From: Paenibacillus koleovorans NBRC 103111 | GTDB lineage: Bacteria > Bacillota > Bacilli > Paenibacillales > NBRC-103111 | Length of the DNA stretch: 64,000 nt | Direction: 5' to 3' | NCBI RefSeq assembly: GCF_004000845.1 | Contig: NZ_BIMA01000020.1 | Span: 1-64,000, forward strand | In this document: positions 49,466-58,634 of the stretch, piece after piece | How positions within the stretch are numbered: position 1 is the stretch's first letter | Layout of the letters: each line of letters begins with the position of its first letter | Program-made: the position numbers and the translations under genes | Notes under the pieces: model-generated | Database searches by the model: none | The model's input: only the letters and a program-made list of their open reading frames with translations | Told to the model about the DNA's origin: nothing

Positions 49466-51052
49466 CCTGAATTTCGAAAGCGCATAAGGCTGCGGGAGGA
49501 TCCTCCGAAAGCGGTTGAATGGCTGTGAATAAGTGGAAGAAGAACCAACGGAAATTCGGGGAATTGTCCACTAGCGGATAACTTCCCCCTCCCCAGTGAA
49601 GGGGCACTGTCGGTTTCCATGTAAAATGTTGGTGTGGTCATTCCAATTGAACCACTCTGGCTTCGATCCGTTTCCACGCGTGGCGGCTGGCGAAATTCTG
49701 GATCAGCTTGAGCACGACCGATCGACTATGACGAACGAGCGTAGCCGCGCAATGAAAGAACTCCAGTCGGAATCTCGCAATCGTATAGCCCTGATGCACC
49801 GGCTCGCAGCAATCGCGTTTGAAGCGTTCGAACAAGTTATAGGCCAGCAACTTGATCAGCAGATCGAGTTCGTTGGCTTCAAACTCACCCGTGGCGATGC
49901 GATCGATGGAGAAGCCGTCCTTCGCCTCTTTGATGTAGTTCTCCATGCAACAGCGTTGATTGTAAAAACGCCACAGATCAATCGGCTCCCAGTCCAGGTT
50001 GGTCACGATCGCTTCGTATTGCCAATCGTCGTCAAACACCATGCGGTCCTGACCGTCAACGCACACGTGCGCCTTGCGAATGACCACTACGCGGCGGGGC
50101 TTTTTCCAGGACGTAGCTTGCTAAATCAAGGTAATCCCTTCGATGATCCAATCCTCGTCGACATAGCGGGTCCAGTAGCGAGCGGCAAGCCGCCACATCG
50201 TTTGCGAGGCGTTGGGTCCATTTCATCTTGCCGACGTAGCCGATCTTACGGCCTTCCCACAACTGGTAGAAGTCCTCGCCGCCAAAGCCTTTGTCAAACC
50301 GGGCGTACGCGACTTTGCATTCGCCAAGCAGCTCGAAGGTTTGCTGCACAAAGTCGAGGGCATTGGTGGAAGAGTGCGTGTTGCCGGGACGAAGCCGTGC
50401 ATTCAAATTCAAATGGGTTTGCCCTTCAAAAGCCAGCAACGGATGATAGCTAAGGCGGCCGGGTTTATGCGAATTGACGCCTTTGGCGGCGCCGGCCTGG
50501 TTTCCGTACACCGTCTCCACCGAGGAATCCAGATCCAGAATCGGCTTGTCGGGCAAGCAGGGACGAATACTCGCCAGGTTCAGCTTGCGCAGCTCTTTCG
50601 GAAGCGCCGGGCACGAACGGCCTAGACGCGCAAGCTCCTTGTACAGCAAGCTGTGATGAGGCAGACGGCCGCCCAGAAAACGCCTGAGCAACGCATCGTG
50701 CTGCAGCTTGCGAAAGTGAAAAATTCGTGTGCAGCCGAGCATCCAGCCGATGATGAGATAGAGCAAGATGCGATGAACGGGGAAAATGGCGTTGTGTGCT
50801 TTGCCGCCGGATAGACCGCACATGGCCTCCGCAAGCTTGATTTTTTCGAGATAAGCCAAGAAGATTTTGACGCCTCCGAAGCTCGTGGCGTTTTGCAGCG
50901 AAAACTCGCTCTTGATTTTGCTGACGGATGTGGTAGACTTCACCTAAAAGGTGCTCCTCTCTTTGGGTGATGTTGTTCTAGACAAACACCATTCTACCAA
51001 AGATTTGGAGCCCTTTTTATATTTTTATTGGGCAGTACTTTCGAAATTCAGG
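49466..51052 (-). mobile_element. IS1380-type element, left copy (defective)
   Basis: 1,587 bp bounded by CCTGAATTTCGAAAG (49466-49480) and CTTTCGAAATTCAGG (51038-51052). It is recognisably related to the right copy along its length but differs at many positions, including an extra 12 bp in the transposase, so the two are not a recent duplication of one element. Confidence 0.9.
49638..50943 (-). pseudogene. IS1380-type transposase, frameshifted and nonsense mutated
   Basis: The frame starting at 50943 matches the intact 429-residue transposase until the ACR motif, where a 4-bp duplication (AGCG, plus strand about 50177-50184) shifts the frame. The correct frame further on also has TAC changed to TAG (plus CTA at 50121-50123) before the C-terminal part resumes (50087-49638, with the catalytic-Glu region RCCMENYIKEAKDGF). 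Two independent lesions make it inactive. Ends of the element remain intact and could be used in trans by the right copy. Confidence 0.92.
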
Positions 51053-51098
51053 TTAAAGATAATTACTTAGTTACTCGTGACACTAAAAATAAGCAAGC

Positions 51099-51137
51099 AA
51101 AAAAAGGCCTCCAACTATTCTTGGAGGCCAAATTTTT
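51099..51137 (-). terminator. intrinsic terminator of cargo operon
   Basis: On the minus strand TTGGCCTCCAA and TTGGAGGCC pair around GAATAG and are followed by a run of seven T residues. It lies just behind the small membrane protein gene. Confidence 0.85.
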
Positions 51138-51140
51138 GTT

Positions 51141-51428
51141 TTATTCAAGCCTAGGCGTAAAATCCCCAGTTTTATTATCAATAAAGTAATCTGAAGCAAT
51201 TATTGAAAGAGTGAGTACTGCTACAAATAAGGTAAGATCAACAATATTTATTTTTCTACTACTCTTTCTAGACAATTTTAGGACAACTAGAATTATGGGT
51301 ACTAAGTAGACTATAGAACAAACTATCTTATAATATTCTTGCAAATAGAACCTTGCTAATAATTTGCATGCCATAATATAGATAGCCAATCCACCTAATA
51401 GTAAAACTCTTTTAGTTATCCTCATCAT
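51141..51428 (-). CDS. small three-helix membrane protein (transposon cargo)
   Basis: About 95 residues with three predicted transmembrane segments (LLLGGLAIYIMACKLL, IVCSIVYLVPIILVVL, LTLFVAVLTLSIIASDYF). The family is not recognised. The ATG pair at 51428 and 51425 lies behind GTGAGGAC; an ATG at 51449 lacks a ribosome binding site. It begins about 28 bp after the protease stop and shares its terminator, so the two are probably co-transcribed. The base composition is AT-rich, unlike the host chromosome. It could be an immunity or export helper for the protease, but this is speculation. Confidence 0.65.
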   Translation of the reverse strand: MMRITKRVLLLGGLAIYIMACKLLARFYLQEYYKIVCSIVYLVPIILVVLKLSRKSSRKINIVDLTLFVAVLTLSIIASDYFIDNKTGDFTPRLE

Positions 51429-51455
51429 TGTCCTCACCACTACACTCATATTTTT

Positions 51456-52880
51456 CTACGGAAAAGGAGTATAAGTTATGGAATTATTATTATTCTTTAC
51501 AACCTCTACATCAAGCTCGTTTTTAATATTTCCAATATATGCCACATAAGTGCCGCCAGAACTACCGTCATTCGCTGTAGCCATTCCATACAGTGCGACA
51601 TAGTTTCCACATTCGAAGCACGATACATAGACTGGGGAACCACTGTCTCCTGCAACAGAAGTATATAATACTTTCCGATAACTTGTATACCAATTAAATA
51701 AACCTATATTTCCGTTAAAATTCAGATCTGAGACACTTGTACAAATGTTTGAGTTAGTTTGTCCAAGTGACATACATACGCCCATTCCAACAAACTCATT
51801 AATTTGTTCAGCAACAATCAAATTATTTTGACTGTTGATTAATCCACCAGAGTTTGCATTCATAATCCAGGATGTAGCATTTGATGGATCAATAGTACTT
51901 GCTGAAGCGTCAGCCGTTGTAGCCCAATATAAACTTTCCCTATTCGCGTATGCAACAAGGTTTGGAAGAATATAACTTTGAGTAACTTGTTGGCCTGCGT
52001 ACCCCATACAATGACCAGCAGAGATATAGTAGTAGTTGCTATCATCTTTTGCAGTAAACCCATTAGTACAGAAACCTGAGCCACTGAACCCTATTTGGGC
52101 ACCACCTGGAACAGCCCGAAACCTAGCGGCTGCTCTATCAAAAGCAGTAAACTCTCCTCTGCTTCCCAACGAAATATTAACCATATTTTTTTCGAAGCCA
52201 TTAATCATCTCAGAGAGTGCGTTTTTTAGTCTAGAAATCGAACTAATGTCTTCTACTCCGATCTCCACCTTCTGAGTGATAGGACTTGGACTAATAGAAA
52301 CCATACTAATATTTTGGGCATGTATGTCTTTAACAATCTTGTTTATTTCTGATGTAAGTGCATTTAATTCTGACTCAGAATATCTGACTTGATATAACTT
52401 CAGTCTCGTTGATTCGGATACAAAACCTTTAATCGATTCTTTATCTATTTTCTCAAGATCCTTGAAGCCAATATTCAAAATTCCCCCGTTGATATTGTCA
52501 AAGAACAGTCCATCTACCTGATACTTTAGATCCTCTTTAATAAATTTTAGAATGTCCGGTACCTCTGACTGTATTTTCATTCGTAGGTCCATCTCTTTTT
52601 CTTCACTTTCAGTCAATGACACATAATATTTCCCAACTTTCTCATTTTTAATCGTATCCTCTATGTATTCTTTAGCTGTATTGAACCCAAACTCAGTTCT
52701 AAATTGCAAATTTTTTTCGTACTCAAAATTTCCAGATGCACTGTCACTTGTTGTGGCTTGATTCGATTCTGCAAAAATCTGACTTGAAAAAACCGTGAAA
52801 AATAAAGCAATCAGAAGACCAACTAGATACTTACTACGCAACACATCTATCATTCCTCTCCATGGTTTAAAGGGTTCCAT
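51456..52880 (-). CDS. secreted trypsin-like (S1, alpha-lytic type) serine protease
   Basis: The preproprotein has 474 residues. A signal peptide (core YLVGLLIALFFTVFSSQIFA) is followed by a propeptide of about 210 residues and a catalytic domain from about residue 235. The catalytic His is in YYYISAGHCMGYAG, a likely Asp lies in STIDPSNATS or nearby, and the nucleophile is in VAGDSGSPVYVSC; cysteines near His and Ser could form disulfides. The layout resembles streptogrisin/alpha-lytic proteases, whose propeptide acts as a folding chaperone. AGAGGGGGCTTT precedes the ATG at 52880. It is strongly AT-rich against its surroundings and carried by the composite transposon. Confidence 0.87.
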   Translation of the reverse strand: MEPFKPWRGMIDVLRSKYLVGLLIALFFTVFSSQIFAESNQATTSDSASGNFEYEKNLQFRTEFGFNTAKEYIEDTIKNEKVGKYYVSLTESEEKEMDLRMKIQSEVPDILKFIKEDLKYQVDGLFFDNINGGILNIGFKDLEKIDKESIKGFVSESTRLKLYQVRYSESELNALTSEINKIVKDIHAQNISMVSISPSPITQKVEIGVEDISSISRLKNALSEMINGFEKNMVNISLGSRGEFTAFDRAAARFRAVPGGAQIGFSGSGFCTNGFTAKDDSNYYYISAGHCMGYAGQQVTQSYILPNLVAYANRESLYWATTADASASTIDPSNATSWIMNANSGGLINSQNNLIVAEQINEFVGMGVCMSLGQTNSNICTSVSDLNFNGNIGLFNWYTSYRKVLYTSVAGDSGSPVYVSCFECGNYVALYGMATANDGSSGGTYVAYIGNIKNELDVEVVKNNNNSITYTPFP

Positions 52881-53019
52881 AAAGCCCCCTCTAATTCCAA
52901 TTTATCACAAATACCCCAGAACGGCAAACCTATTTCTGGAAATAATTATTTTTTATGTTATACATACAAAAGGCAAAAGCATCCCTACCGACTCTGTTGT
53001 ATGTCGAAGTTTCACTTTA

Positions 53020-54589
53020 CCTGAATTTCGAAAGCGCATAAAAATGGGGTGATCATAGTTTAAGAGAGGTTGAATGGCTGTGAATAAGTGGGAGTAAACC
53101 CAATTGTAATTCGGAAAATTATCCACATGGGTATAACTACCCCCTCCCCAGTGAAGAGGCGCTGTCGTTTTCCATGTAAAATGTTGGTGGTCGTCATTCC
53201 AACTGCGTGATTCTGGCTTCGATCCGTTTCCAAGCATGGCGGCCGGCGAAATCCTTGATTAGTTTGAGCACGACAGAGCGACTATGACGAACGAGCGTTG
53301 CCGCGCAATGAAAGAATTCCGGCCGGAATCTGGCAATCGTATATCCCCGATGCACCGGTTCGCAGCAATCGCGTTTGAAGCGCTCGAACAAGTTATAGGC
53401 CAGCAGCTTGATTAGCAGATCGAGTTCGTTGGATTCAAATTCGCTAGTGGCAATGCGGTCGATGGAAAAGCCGTCCTTGGCTTCCTTGATGTAGTTCTCC
53501 ATGCAACAGCGCTGGTTGTAGCAGCGCCACAGATCAATCGGTTCCCATTCCAGGTTGGTTACGATTGCTTCGTATTGCCAAACTTCGTCAAACACGATGC
53601 GGTGTTGACCGTCAACGCACACTTGCGCTTTGCGAATGACCGCTACGCGGCGGGACTTTTTCCATGACGTTGCTTTGTAGATCAAAGTAATGCCTTCAAT
53701 GATCCAGTCCTCGTCGACATAGCGCGTCCAGTAGCGGCAAGTCGCGACTTCGGCCGCCAGTCGCTTGGTCCATTTGAGTTTGCCGACATAGCCGATCTTG
53801 CGGCTTTCCCACAGCCGGTAGAAATCCTTGCCGCCAAAGCCCTTGTCGAACCGGGCGTATGCGACTTGTCGATCGCCGAGCAGTTCGAAAGTCTGCTGTA
53901 GGAAGTCAACCGCGTCGGTCATGGAATGCGTGTTGCCGGGACGCAGTTTCGCATTGAGATTCCCTTCAAAAGCCAGCAGCGGATGGTAACTAAGGCGCCC
54001 GGGCTTATGTGAATGGACGCCTTTGGCGGCGCCGGCCTGCTCCCCGTATACCGTCTCCACGGAGGAATCCAGATCGAGGATCGGCTTGTCAGGGAGACAG
54101 GGAAGAATGACTTCCAGATTCAGCTTGCGAAGTTCCATCGGCAGTTCGGGACAGGATCGGCCCAGACGCGCAAGCTCTTTGTACAGCAAGCTGTAATGAG
54201 GCAGGCGGCCGCCCAGAAAACGGCCGAGCAGCGCGTCGTGCTGCAGCTTGCGGAAGTGAAAAATCCGTGCGCAGCCGAGCATCCAGCCGATGATCAGATA
54301 GAGCAAGATGCGTGGCAGGGGGAAAACGGCGTTGCGTGCTTTTCCGCCGGATAAACCATGCATGGCCTCTGCAAGCTTAATTTTTTCGAGATAAGCCAAA
54401 AAGATTTTAACGCCTCCGAAGCTTGAGGCGTTTTGAAGCGAAAACTCACTCTTGATTTTGCTGACGGGTGTGGTAGACTTCACCTAAAAGGTGCTCCTCT
54501 CTTTGGGTGTGTGTTCTCGACAAACACCATTCTACCAAAGATTCGGAGCCCTTTTAATTTTTTAGAGAAGGCTACTTTCGAAATTCAGG
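53020..54589 (-). mobile_element. IS1380-type element, right copy (intact)
   Basis: 1,570 bp bounded by the same 15-bp inverted repeats (53020-53034 and 54575-54589), with one intact transposase gene. Its inner left flank (CTTTA) and the inner right flank of the left copy (TTAAA) are not duplications of each other, consistent with two separate elements capturing the segment between them. Confidence 0.9.
53194..54483 (-). CDS. IS1380-family DDE transposase
   Basis: This intact 429-residue cut-and-paste transposase has acidic residues of the DDE triad in ILDLDSSVETVYG, ARFDKGFGGKDFY and NQRCCMENYIKEAKDGFSID; the last is the YNxRxxxExxIKExKxGF-type block of the IS1380/IS4 superfamily. N-terminal residues (SEFSLQNASSFGGVKIFLAY) likely bind the ends. 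It could act on both elements and so mobilise the whole composite. Confidence 0.93.
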   Translation of the reverse strand: MKSTTPVSKIKSEFSLQNASSFGGVKIFLAYLEKIKLAEAMHGLSGGKARNAVFPLPRILLYLIIGWMLGCARIFHFRKLQHDALLGRFLGGRLPHYSLLYKELARLGRSCPELPMELRKLNLEVILPCLPDKPILDLDSSVETVYGEQAGAAKGVHSHKPGRLSYHPLLAFEGNLNAKLRPGNTHSMTDAVDFLQQTFELLGDRQVAYARFDKGFGGKDFYRLWESRKIGYVGKLKWTKRLAAEVATCRYWTRYVDEDWIIEGITLIYKATSWKKSRRVAVIRKAQVCVDGQHRIVFDEVWQYEAIVTNLEWEPIDLWRCYNQRCCMENYIKEAKDGFSIDRIATSEFESNELDLLIKLLAYNLFERFKRDCCEPVHRGYTIARFRPEFFHCAATLVRHSRSVVLKLIKDFAGRHAWKRIEARITQLE

Positions 54590-54594
54590 ATAAA
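54590..54594. repeat. target site duplication, right (ATAAA)
   Basis: ATAAA directly follows the right terminal inverted repeat and matches 49461-49465. Confidence 0.9.
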
Positions 54595-55855
54595 TATGAT
54601 GAGGAAAAATTTCCATACTTATCACGGTCTCGTGTTCGCCTATTACATCCGCCAGCTGCTCCCTGCAGCTCGCCACCTTTTCATCGTAACGATTCAACAG
54701 CACCCGGGCTTTCTCCGTCGATTGGGTTAAATCCGCGATCAGGAGCAGCTGGTCCCGCCAGCTCAGGTCGGCCAGCTTCAACAGCACGACCGGAGCCCAA
54801 TCCCTGAGAATATCCGCTTCCGCCAACAGATCGTAACAAAGAAAAAGATCCGGATGGGCTTGCCCCAACAGACCGGTATCGAGCGCAGATTCGGCATAGG
54901 CCAGTTTCGGAGTCTCCGCCAAATAACGCTGAAATTTACGATGAATCCACGGACTGACGACCGCCGCTACCGGAACGACGCCCAAGCTTAGCATAAAAGC
55001 GGTGCAGTTGGCCGATAGCGAAACGATTTTTTTAGGCATGCGGACGTAGGCGCTTGGAGCGACACCGATTCTTTTTTTAAATTTGCGGCTGAAATAGCCT
55101 TCATCCCTGAAGCCCGCCTCTCTCGCAATCTCACAGACCGGCGATTTGGAGGTCAGCAGCCGCTCGCAAGCTCTGTCGATGCGGATACGCGCCAAATAAT
55201 CGGTGTATGTCTGTCCGGTTTCTTTCTTGAACCAGCTGGAGAAATAATCCAGGCTAACCCCCGCCACATTGGCCAGCAGCTCCCGGCTCAGCTCTTCATC
55301 GTAATGCTCCTTCATGTAGGCCGTCGTCCGCTCGATTTTGTTGTCCGGCTCCGAGCGGCTGCAGTTCTCATTAAGCTCATGCAGCAGGTCAAAGAAGCAG
55401 GCGAGCATTTTGTAAGGAGCCTGCCCGCTATTCCATAGCGCATGGAGTTCGCTTCCCAGCTCGATCGCGCGAAATGGCGCTTTGTTCATATAAGGGACGG
55501 GCAGTGGAGAGGGGCAGGGGCGATCCTCCCCGGCTTCCTGGAGGCCAAGCGCTCGGAAGCCTATTCGGTAGCCGCGAATCGTATCGGCGGAATCGGATTG
55601 AAGGACGAGTGGCGAATGAGCCGGGCAGACTACAACCGTTCCGCCCGCCAGGGCATGCCGACGGTTGCCGACTTGCAGGCTGCCGCTCCCGCTTGCCACC
55701 ATCCACATCGTGTCCGAAGCCGGCGTAAGGGCAAGGGGTTGGCGCGATCGGGCGGTATGCCTGAATTCCATCACTTCTACTGGAACAAAAAGAACGTCTC
55801 CCCCACTGCTCCGATTATCGTGGCCAGGACCGATGGATCCGAATGGTTGATTCAT
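54590..55855 (-). pseudogene. 5' part of transposon-split Btr-like AraC regulator
   Basis: This encodes the first 422 codons of an iron-siderophore-sensing AraC regulator: an N-terminal sensing region (about 1-160), an AraC DNA-binding domain (about 170-265; LSRELLANVAGVSLDYFSSW and CEIAREAGFRDEGYFSRKFK) and the start of a C-terminal siderophore-binding-protein domain (KKIVSLSANCTAFMLSLGVV onward). This architecture matches Bacillus Btr, which binds a ferric siderophore and activates the uptake genes. The frame now runs into the transposon and stops at 54572. The start at 55855 follows AAAGGTCGAG. A truncated protein of 427 residues with an intact DNA-binding domain could still be made. Confidence 0.92.
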
Positions 55856-55932
55856 GTAGCTCGACCTTTCGTTAATGCAGTATTTAAGGAACCTAATCTG
55901 CATAGCTGCATTATTTTCTCGCGAACGAGATT

Positions 55933-55951
55933 GATAATGATACTCATTATC
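55933..55951 (-). promoter_or_regulatory. Fur box
   Basis: GATAATGATACTCATTATC matches the 19-bp Fur consensus at 18 positions. It lies about 78 bp before the start of the AraC-fusion regulator, so the regulator itself should be iron-repressed. Confidence 0.9.
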
Positions 55952-56016
55952 GTAACAAATGATTCGAATTTCGTCTACATAGATCCATGATCGTCCCATT
56001 CCGTCGCTGATATATG

Positions 56017-56049
56017 AAAAAGAAGCGGGCTGCTCGCCCACTCCTTTTT
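56017..56049. terminator. bidirectional intrinsic terminator
   Basis: AAAAAGAAGCGGGC and GCCCACTCCTTTTT pair around TGCTC with A and T runs on both sides. It follows the AraC remnant and the propeller gene. Confidence 0.8.
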
Positions 56050-56064
56050 CACCTCTGTATCCTG

Positions 56065-56163
56065 CTATTGCAATGCCTTTCCCCGAGCCCGCTCCTGCTC
56101 GCTCTTGCGGTAGCTGCCCGGCGTTGTGCCGACGACTTTCTTGAAGCCGCGGATGAACCTTCC
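56065..56163 (-). pseudogene. AraC-family C-terminal remnant
   Basis: On the minus strand, right after the stop of the propeller gene, a 31-codon stretch reads RFIRGFKKVVGTTPGSYRKS and continues to a TAG at 56065-56067. The FxRxFKKxxGxTPxxYR pattern is the last helix of an AraC DNA-binding domain. No upstream part exists: the propeller gene occupies that place. It is therefore the stump of a regulator gene removed by a deletion or rearrangement that joined its tail to the propeller gene. Confidence 0.8.
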
Positions 56164-58634
56164 TAGAAGGCATACCGGTATATATCGGTTCCACCGATGT
56201 AGTACAGATTGCGGAACTCGTCTTCGATCAGCCGGACCTTGCCGTTCGCCGTGCTTTCAAGGGTCGTGACCGCTTTCGTCGTCGGATGGATTTTGAAGAA
56301 ATAAGTGCCTTTGATGACGCCGTACACATAACCGTCCTTGGCGTTGACCAGCGATGCGTCCAAGATGATCGTCGAAGCCGCGGTCGGGTTGTAGGTTACG
56401 GACGGGAAGAGATTGCTGTTGTACGCAAACGTGCCGGTCGAAGGATTATAAATAAACAGATACCCTTCCGCCATCATCCAGATATTATTGTCGGGACCGA
56501 CGATTACCGAAGTCACTGCGGCGAGTCCGGACACGGGCAAGCTGATCGGCGTTGTCGTCCCGGCCGCGATGTTGTACTTGAACAATTTGGCGCTCGATTC
56601 CGTCGGGGCCGCCCCCAGTCCTCCCGATACCGAGGAGCCTCCGTAAATATAACCGTCCTTATAGGCCAACGAAATGACGCTCTGGTTATTGACGATATTG
56701 CGCTTCACCGTACGTACACCGGTCGACGGATCGTAGATTGTCAGCGCTCCGCCAAGTTCGCCATAGGTAGGCACGGTCCCGATGAAGATTTTGCCCTCCG
56801 CGCTGATCATACTGACCGGCCGGTCCTGCTTGTCGGCATGCAGATCGAATAATCGGTTGGGATTCGTGCCTTGGGTAATGATCGAGTAAGACCACGGAGC
56901 GAATGGATCGTGCTCATAGATGATCGATTCGGGGTATACCCCGTAGTAGATTTTATTATTATGGACCACCATGCCTTCGGATTGTCCGATTCCCCGCTTC
57001 ACCTCAATCTGGTCCGACCGCATGGACGTGTAGATCCCGGTTCCGCCCGTAAGGAAGCCGCTTGTATAAATTTTGTTGTCCGGCCCCTTCACGATGTTCT
57101 GCAACGTAGTCGGAGACTCGGAGATGTTGCTAAGGTAAGCGGAAGTAACGGTGCCGGTCTGCAGATTGTACTTGGCGACCTCGAGCTGCCCCATAAAGTT
57201 GGAGATGCCCATCAGGGTGTAGCCGGGGAAGTTCGTCTGATCGGCCAACTGCACGAAAGCGAAATCGAATGTGTTCGGAAACGGCACTCCGAGCGAGGTA
57301 TAGGTTTTATTGGCGATATCGTATGTGTGCAGAACCCGATCCTTCGTGAAATAGACCAGACCGCCGCGAACTTCGGACACAATGGACGAGGTTACCTTAT
57401 CGATCTCCGCATCCTGCGTGACGACGCCTCCCGTGATGTCGAAGACGGCCGTCTTGTAGCTGGGGATCAGCCTGGCGAACAGCTTGCCGCCCTCAATATC
57501 CAGATTGGCGACGAACTCCTCGGAGGCATAGCCGGCCGGCAGAACATTGACGCCGGTCCCGGAGGAGATATTGTACTTGATCAGATGGGCGTGAGCGCCG
57601 ACTCCGGCGTAAACGGTATTGTTCGCCGGATCGTATTCCACGCTGCGCACATATTGCTCGCCCGAGACGATCGGGCTGGGTCCGATTTGCGTATACCCGG
57701 AGCCTGGCGTGAATTTCATAATTTTCGCACTCGGGAAAGTCCCCATATAGACGCTGCCTGATAAGCCCGGAGCGAGCGACCACAGGAACGACTGTCCGCC
57801 TGCCTGACCAAGATCGACTGCGCCGGAGGCGCCCGGCGTGTATTGGAACAGCTTCCCGCCGCTATAGGTGCCTGCATAAACTTTTCCGTCCGTCGCCCTC
57901 GTAATGCCCCATCCGCCGCCCGCTCCCGATAAGGTGTACGTGGTTGCGCTCAGCGTATCGACATTGATAGCGGCCAATCGGGCGTTGACGCCTGTCGCCC
58001 CATCCACAACGGCGTAGATCGTATCCTTATTGGAGCCATCCTTGCCGAAAGTAGCGGAATGGATCGAGGTGCTCGTGACTTGCGTCCCGACATTCATCAG
58101 CGATTTGGTAAGGAAGACATCGTCCCAGTAGGTCGTTCCGATATTCGCCCCGCTGGAGTACAGCATGGCGGTCACATAGGCCGTTCCGGCCGGCGCCGCG
58201 CCGGTCGCCTTCAGATACGTCCACTCATTCGAGGGCGTGCTCTTCGAAACATAGGTCGTACCCAGGTACGTCTTCGAGCTGTTCCAGAAGCGCAGATACA
58301 GATCGGCGGCTCCGCTTGCGATGTAGGCTCTCGCATAGGTTACGTAGGTTGTCCCGGCCAGAGCCGGCAAGTAGTCGCTCTCGATTCCGTAGGCGACTGT
58401 GCTTACATTGTCCACAATCTTGAGACTGTTGGCGCCGGTAAAAGCCTGATCCGTGGAGGACGTTATGCCTCCGGTACCGTACTTCTGCGTCCAAGAGGCC
58501 AGCCCCGATTCGAAGCTGTAGTTGGGCACCAGCAAGTCGGCTGCGGAAGCGGACGGGAGGGAGAACATTAACATGAAGATGCTGAAAACCAAGCTCAATA
58601 GTGACGTTTTGGAAAAAAACCATGTTCGTTTCAT
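56163..58634 (-). CDS. secreted CBM plus beta-propeller-like glycan protein (intact paralog)
   Basis: About 823 residues, exported (signal peptide about 1-30, ending SASA). A carbohydrate-binding-like jelly-roll module (about 33-185; LVPNYSFESGLASW) is followed by about nine short repeats that read like propeller strands: KVYAGTYSGGKLFQYTPG, SVYMGTFPSAKIMKFTPG, TVYAGVGAHAHLIKYN, KIYYGVYPESIIYEHDP and others. A glycan-binding role or a propeller-fold polysaccharide lyase are both possible; no catalytic motif was identified. It has a paralog at 60646-63096 and diverges from a solute-binding protein gene. The RBS is GGAGG before the ATG at 58634. Confidence 0.78.
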   Translation of the reverse strand: MKRTWFFSKTSLLSLVFSIFMLMFSLPSASAADLLVPNYSFESGLASWTQKYGTGGITSSTDQAFTGANSLKIVDNVSTVAYGIESDYLPALAGTTYVTYARAYIASGAADLYLRFWNSSKTYLGTTYVSKSTPSNEWTYLKATGAAPAGTAYVTAMLYSSGANIGTTYWDDVFLTKSLMNVGTQVTSTSIHSATFGKDGSNKDTIYAVVDGATGVNARLAAINVDTLSATTYTLSGAGGGWGITRATDGKVYAGTYSGGKLFQYTPGASGAVDLGQAGGQSFLWSLAPGLSGSVYMGTFPSAKIMKFTPGSGYTQIGPSPIVSGEQYVRSVEYDPANNTVYAGVGAHAHLIKYNISSGTGVNVLPAGYASEEFVANLDIEGGKLFARLIPSYKTAVFDITGGVVTQDAEIDKVTSSIVSEVRGGLVYFTKDRVLHTYDIANKTYTSLGVPFPNTFDFAFVQLADQTNFPGYTLMGISNFMGQLEVAKYNLQTGTVTSAYLSNISESPTTLQNIVKGPDNKIYTSGFLTGGTGIYTSMRSDQIEVKRGIGQSEGMVVHNNKIYYGVYPESIIYEHDPFAPWSYSIITQGTNPNRLFDLHADKQDRPVSMISAEGKIFIGTVPTYGELGGALTIYDPSTGVRTVKRNIVNNQSVISLAYKDGYIYGGSSVSGGLGAAPTESSAKLFKYNIAAGTTTPISLPVSGLAAVTSVIVGPDNNIWMMAEGYLFIYNPSTGTFAYNSNLFPSVTYNPTAASTIILDASLVNAKDGYVYGVIKGTYFFKIHPTTKAVTTLESTANGKVRLIEDEFRNLYYIGGTDIYRYAF

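Larger units (their letters stand above)
49466..54589. mobile_element. composite transposon: two IS1380-type elements with protease cargo
   Basis: Two related insertion sequences in the same orientation (49466-51052 and 53020-54589) flank a 1,967-bp AT-rich segment with two minus-strand genes. The outer ends are the 15-bp inverted repeats CCTGAATTTCGAAAG and CTTTCGAAATTCAGG. A 5-bp duplication of the target (ATAAA) lies immediately outside, as expected for the IS1380 family. Excision with one duplication copy recreates an unbroken reading frame, so the 5,124 bp entered as one unit. Only the right element has an intact transposase. Confidence 0.92.

Noticed and set aside
53020-54589. Right IS copy as an independent insertion
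   Set aside because: Its left flank does not carry the ATAAA duplication; only the outermost ends of the pair do.
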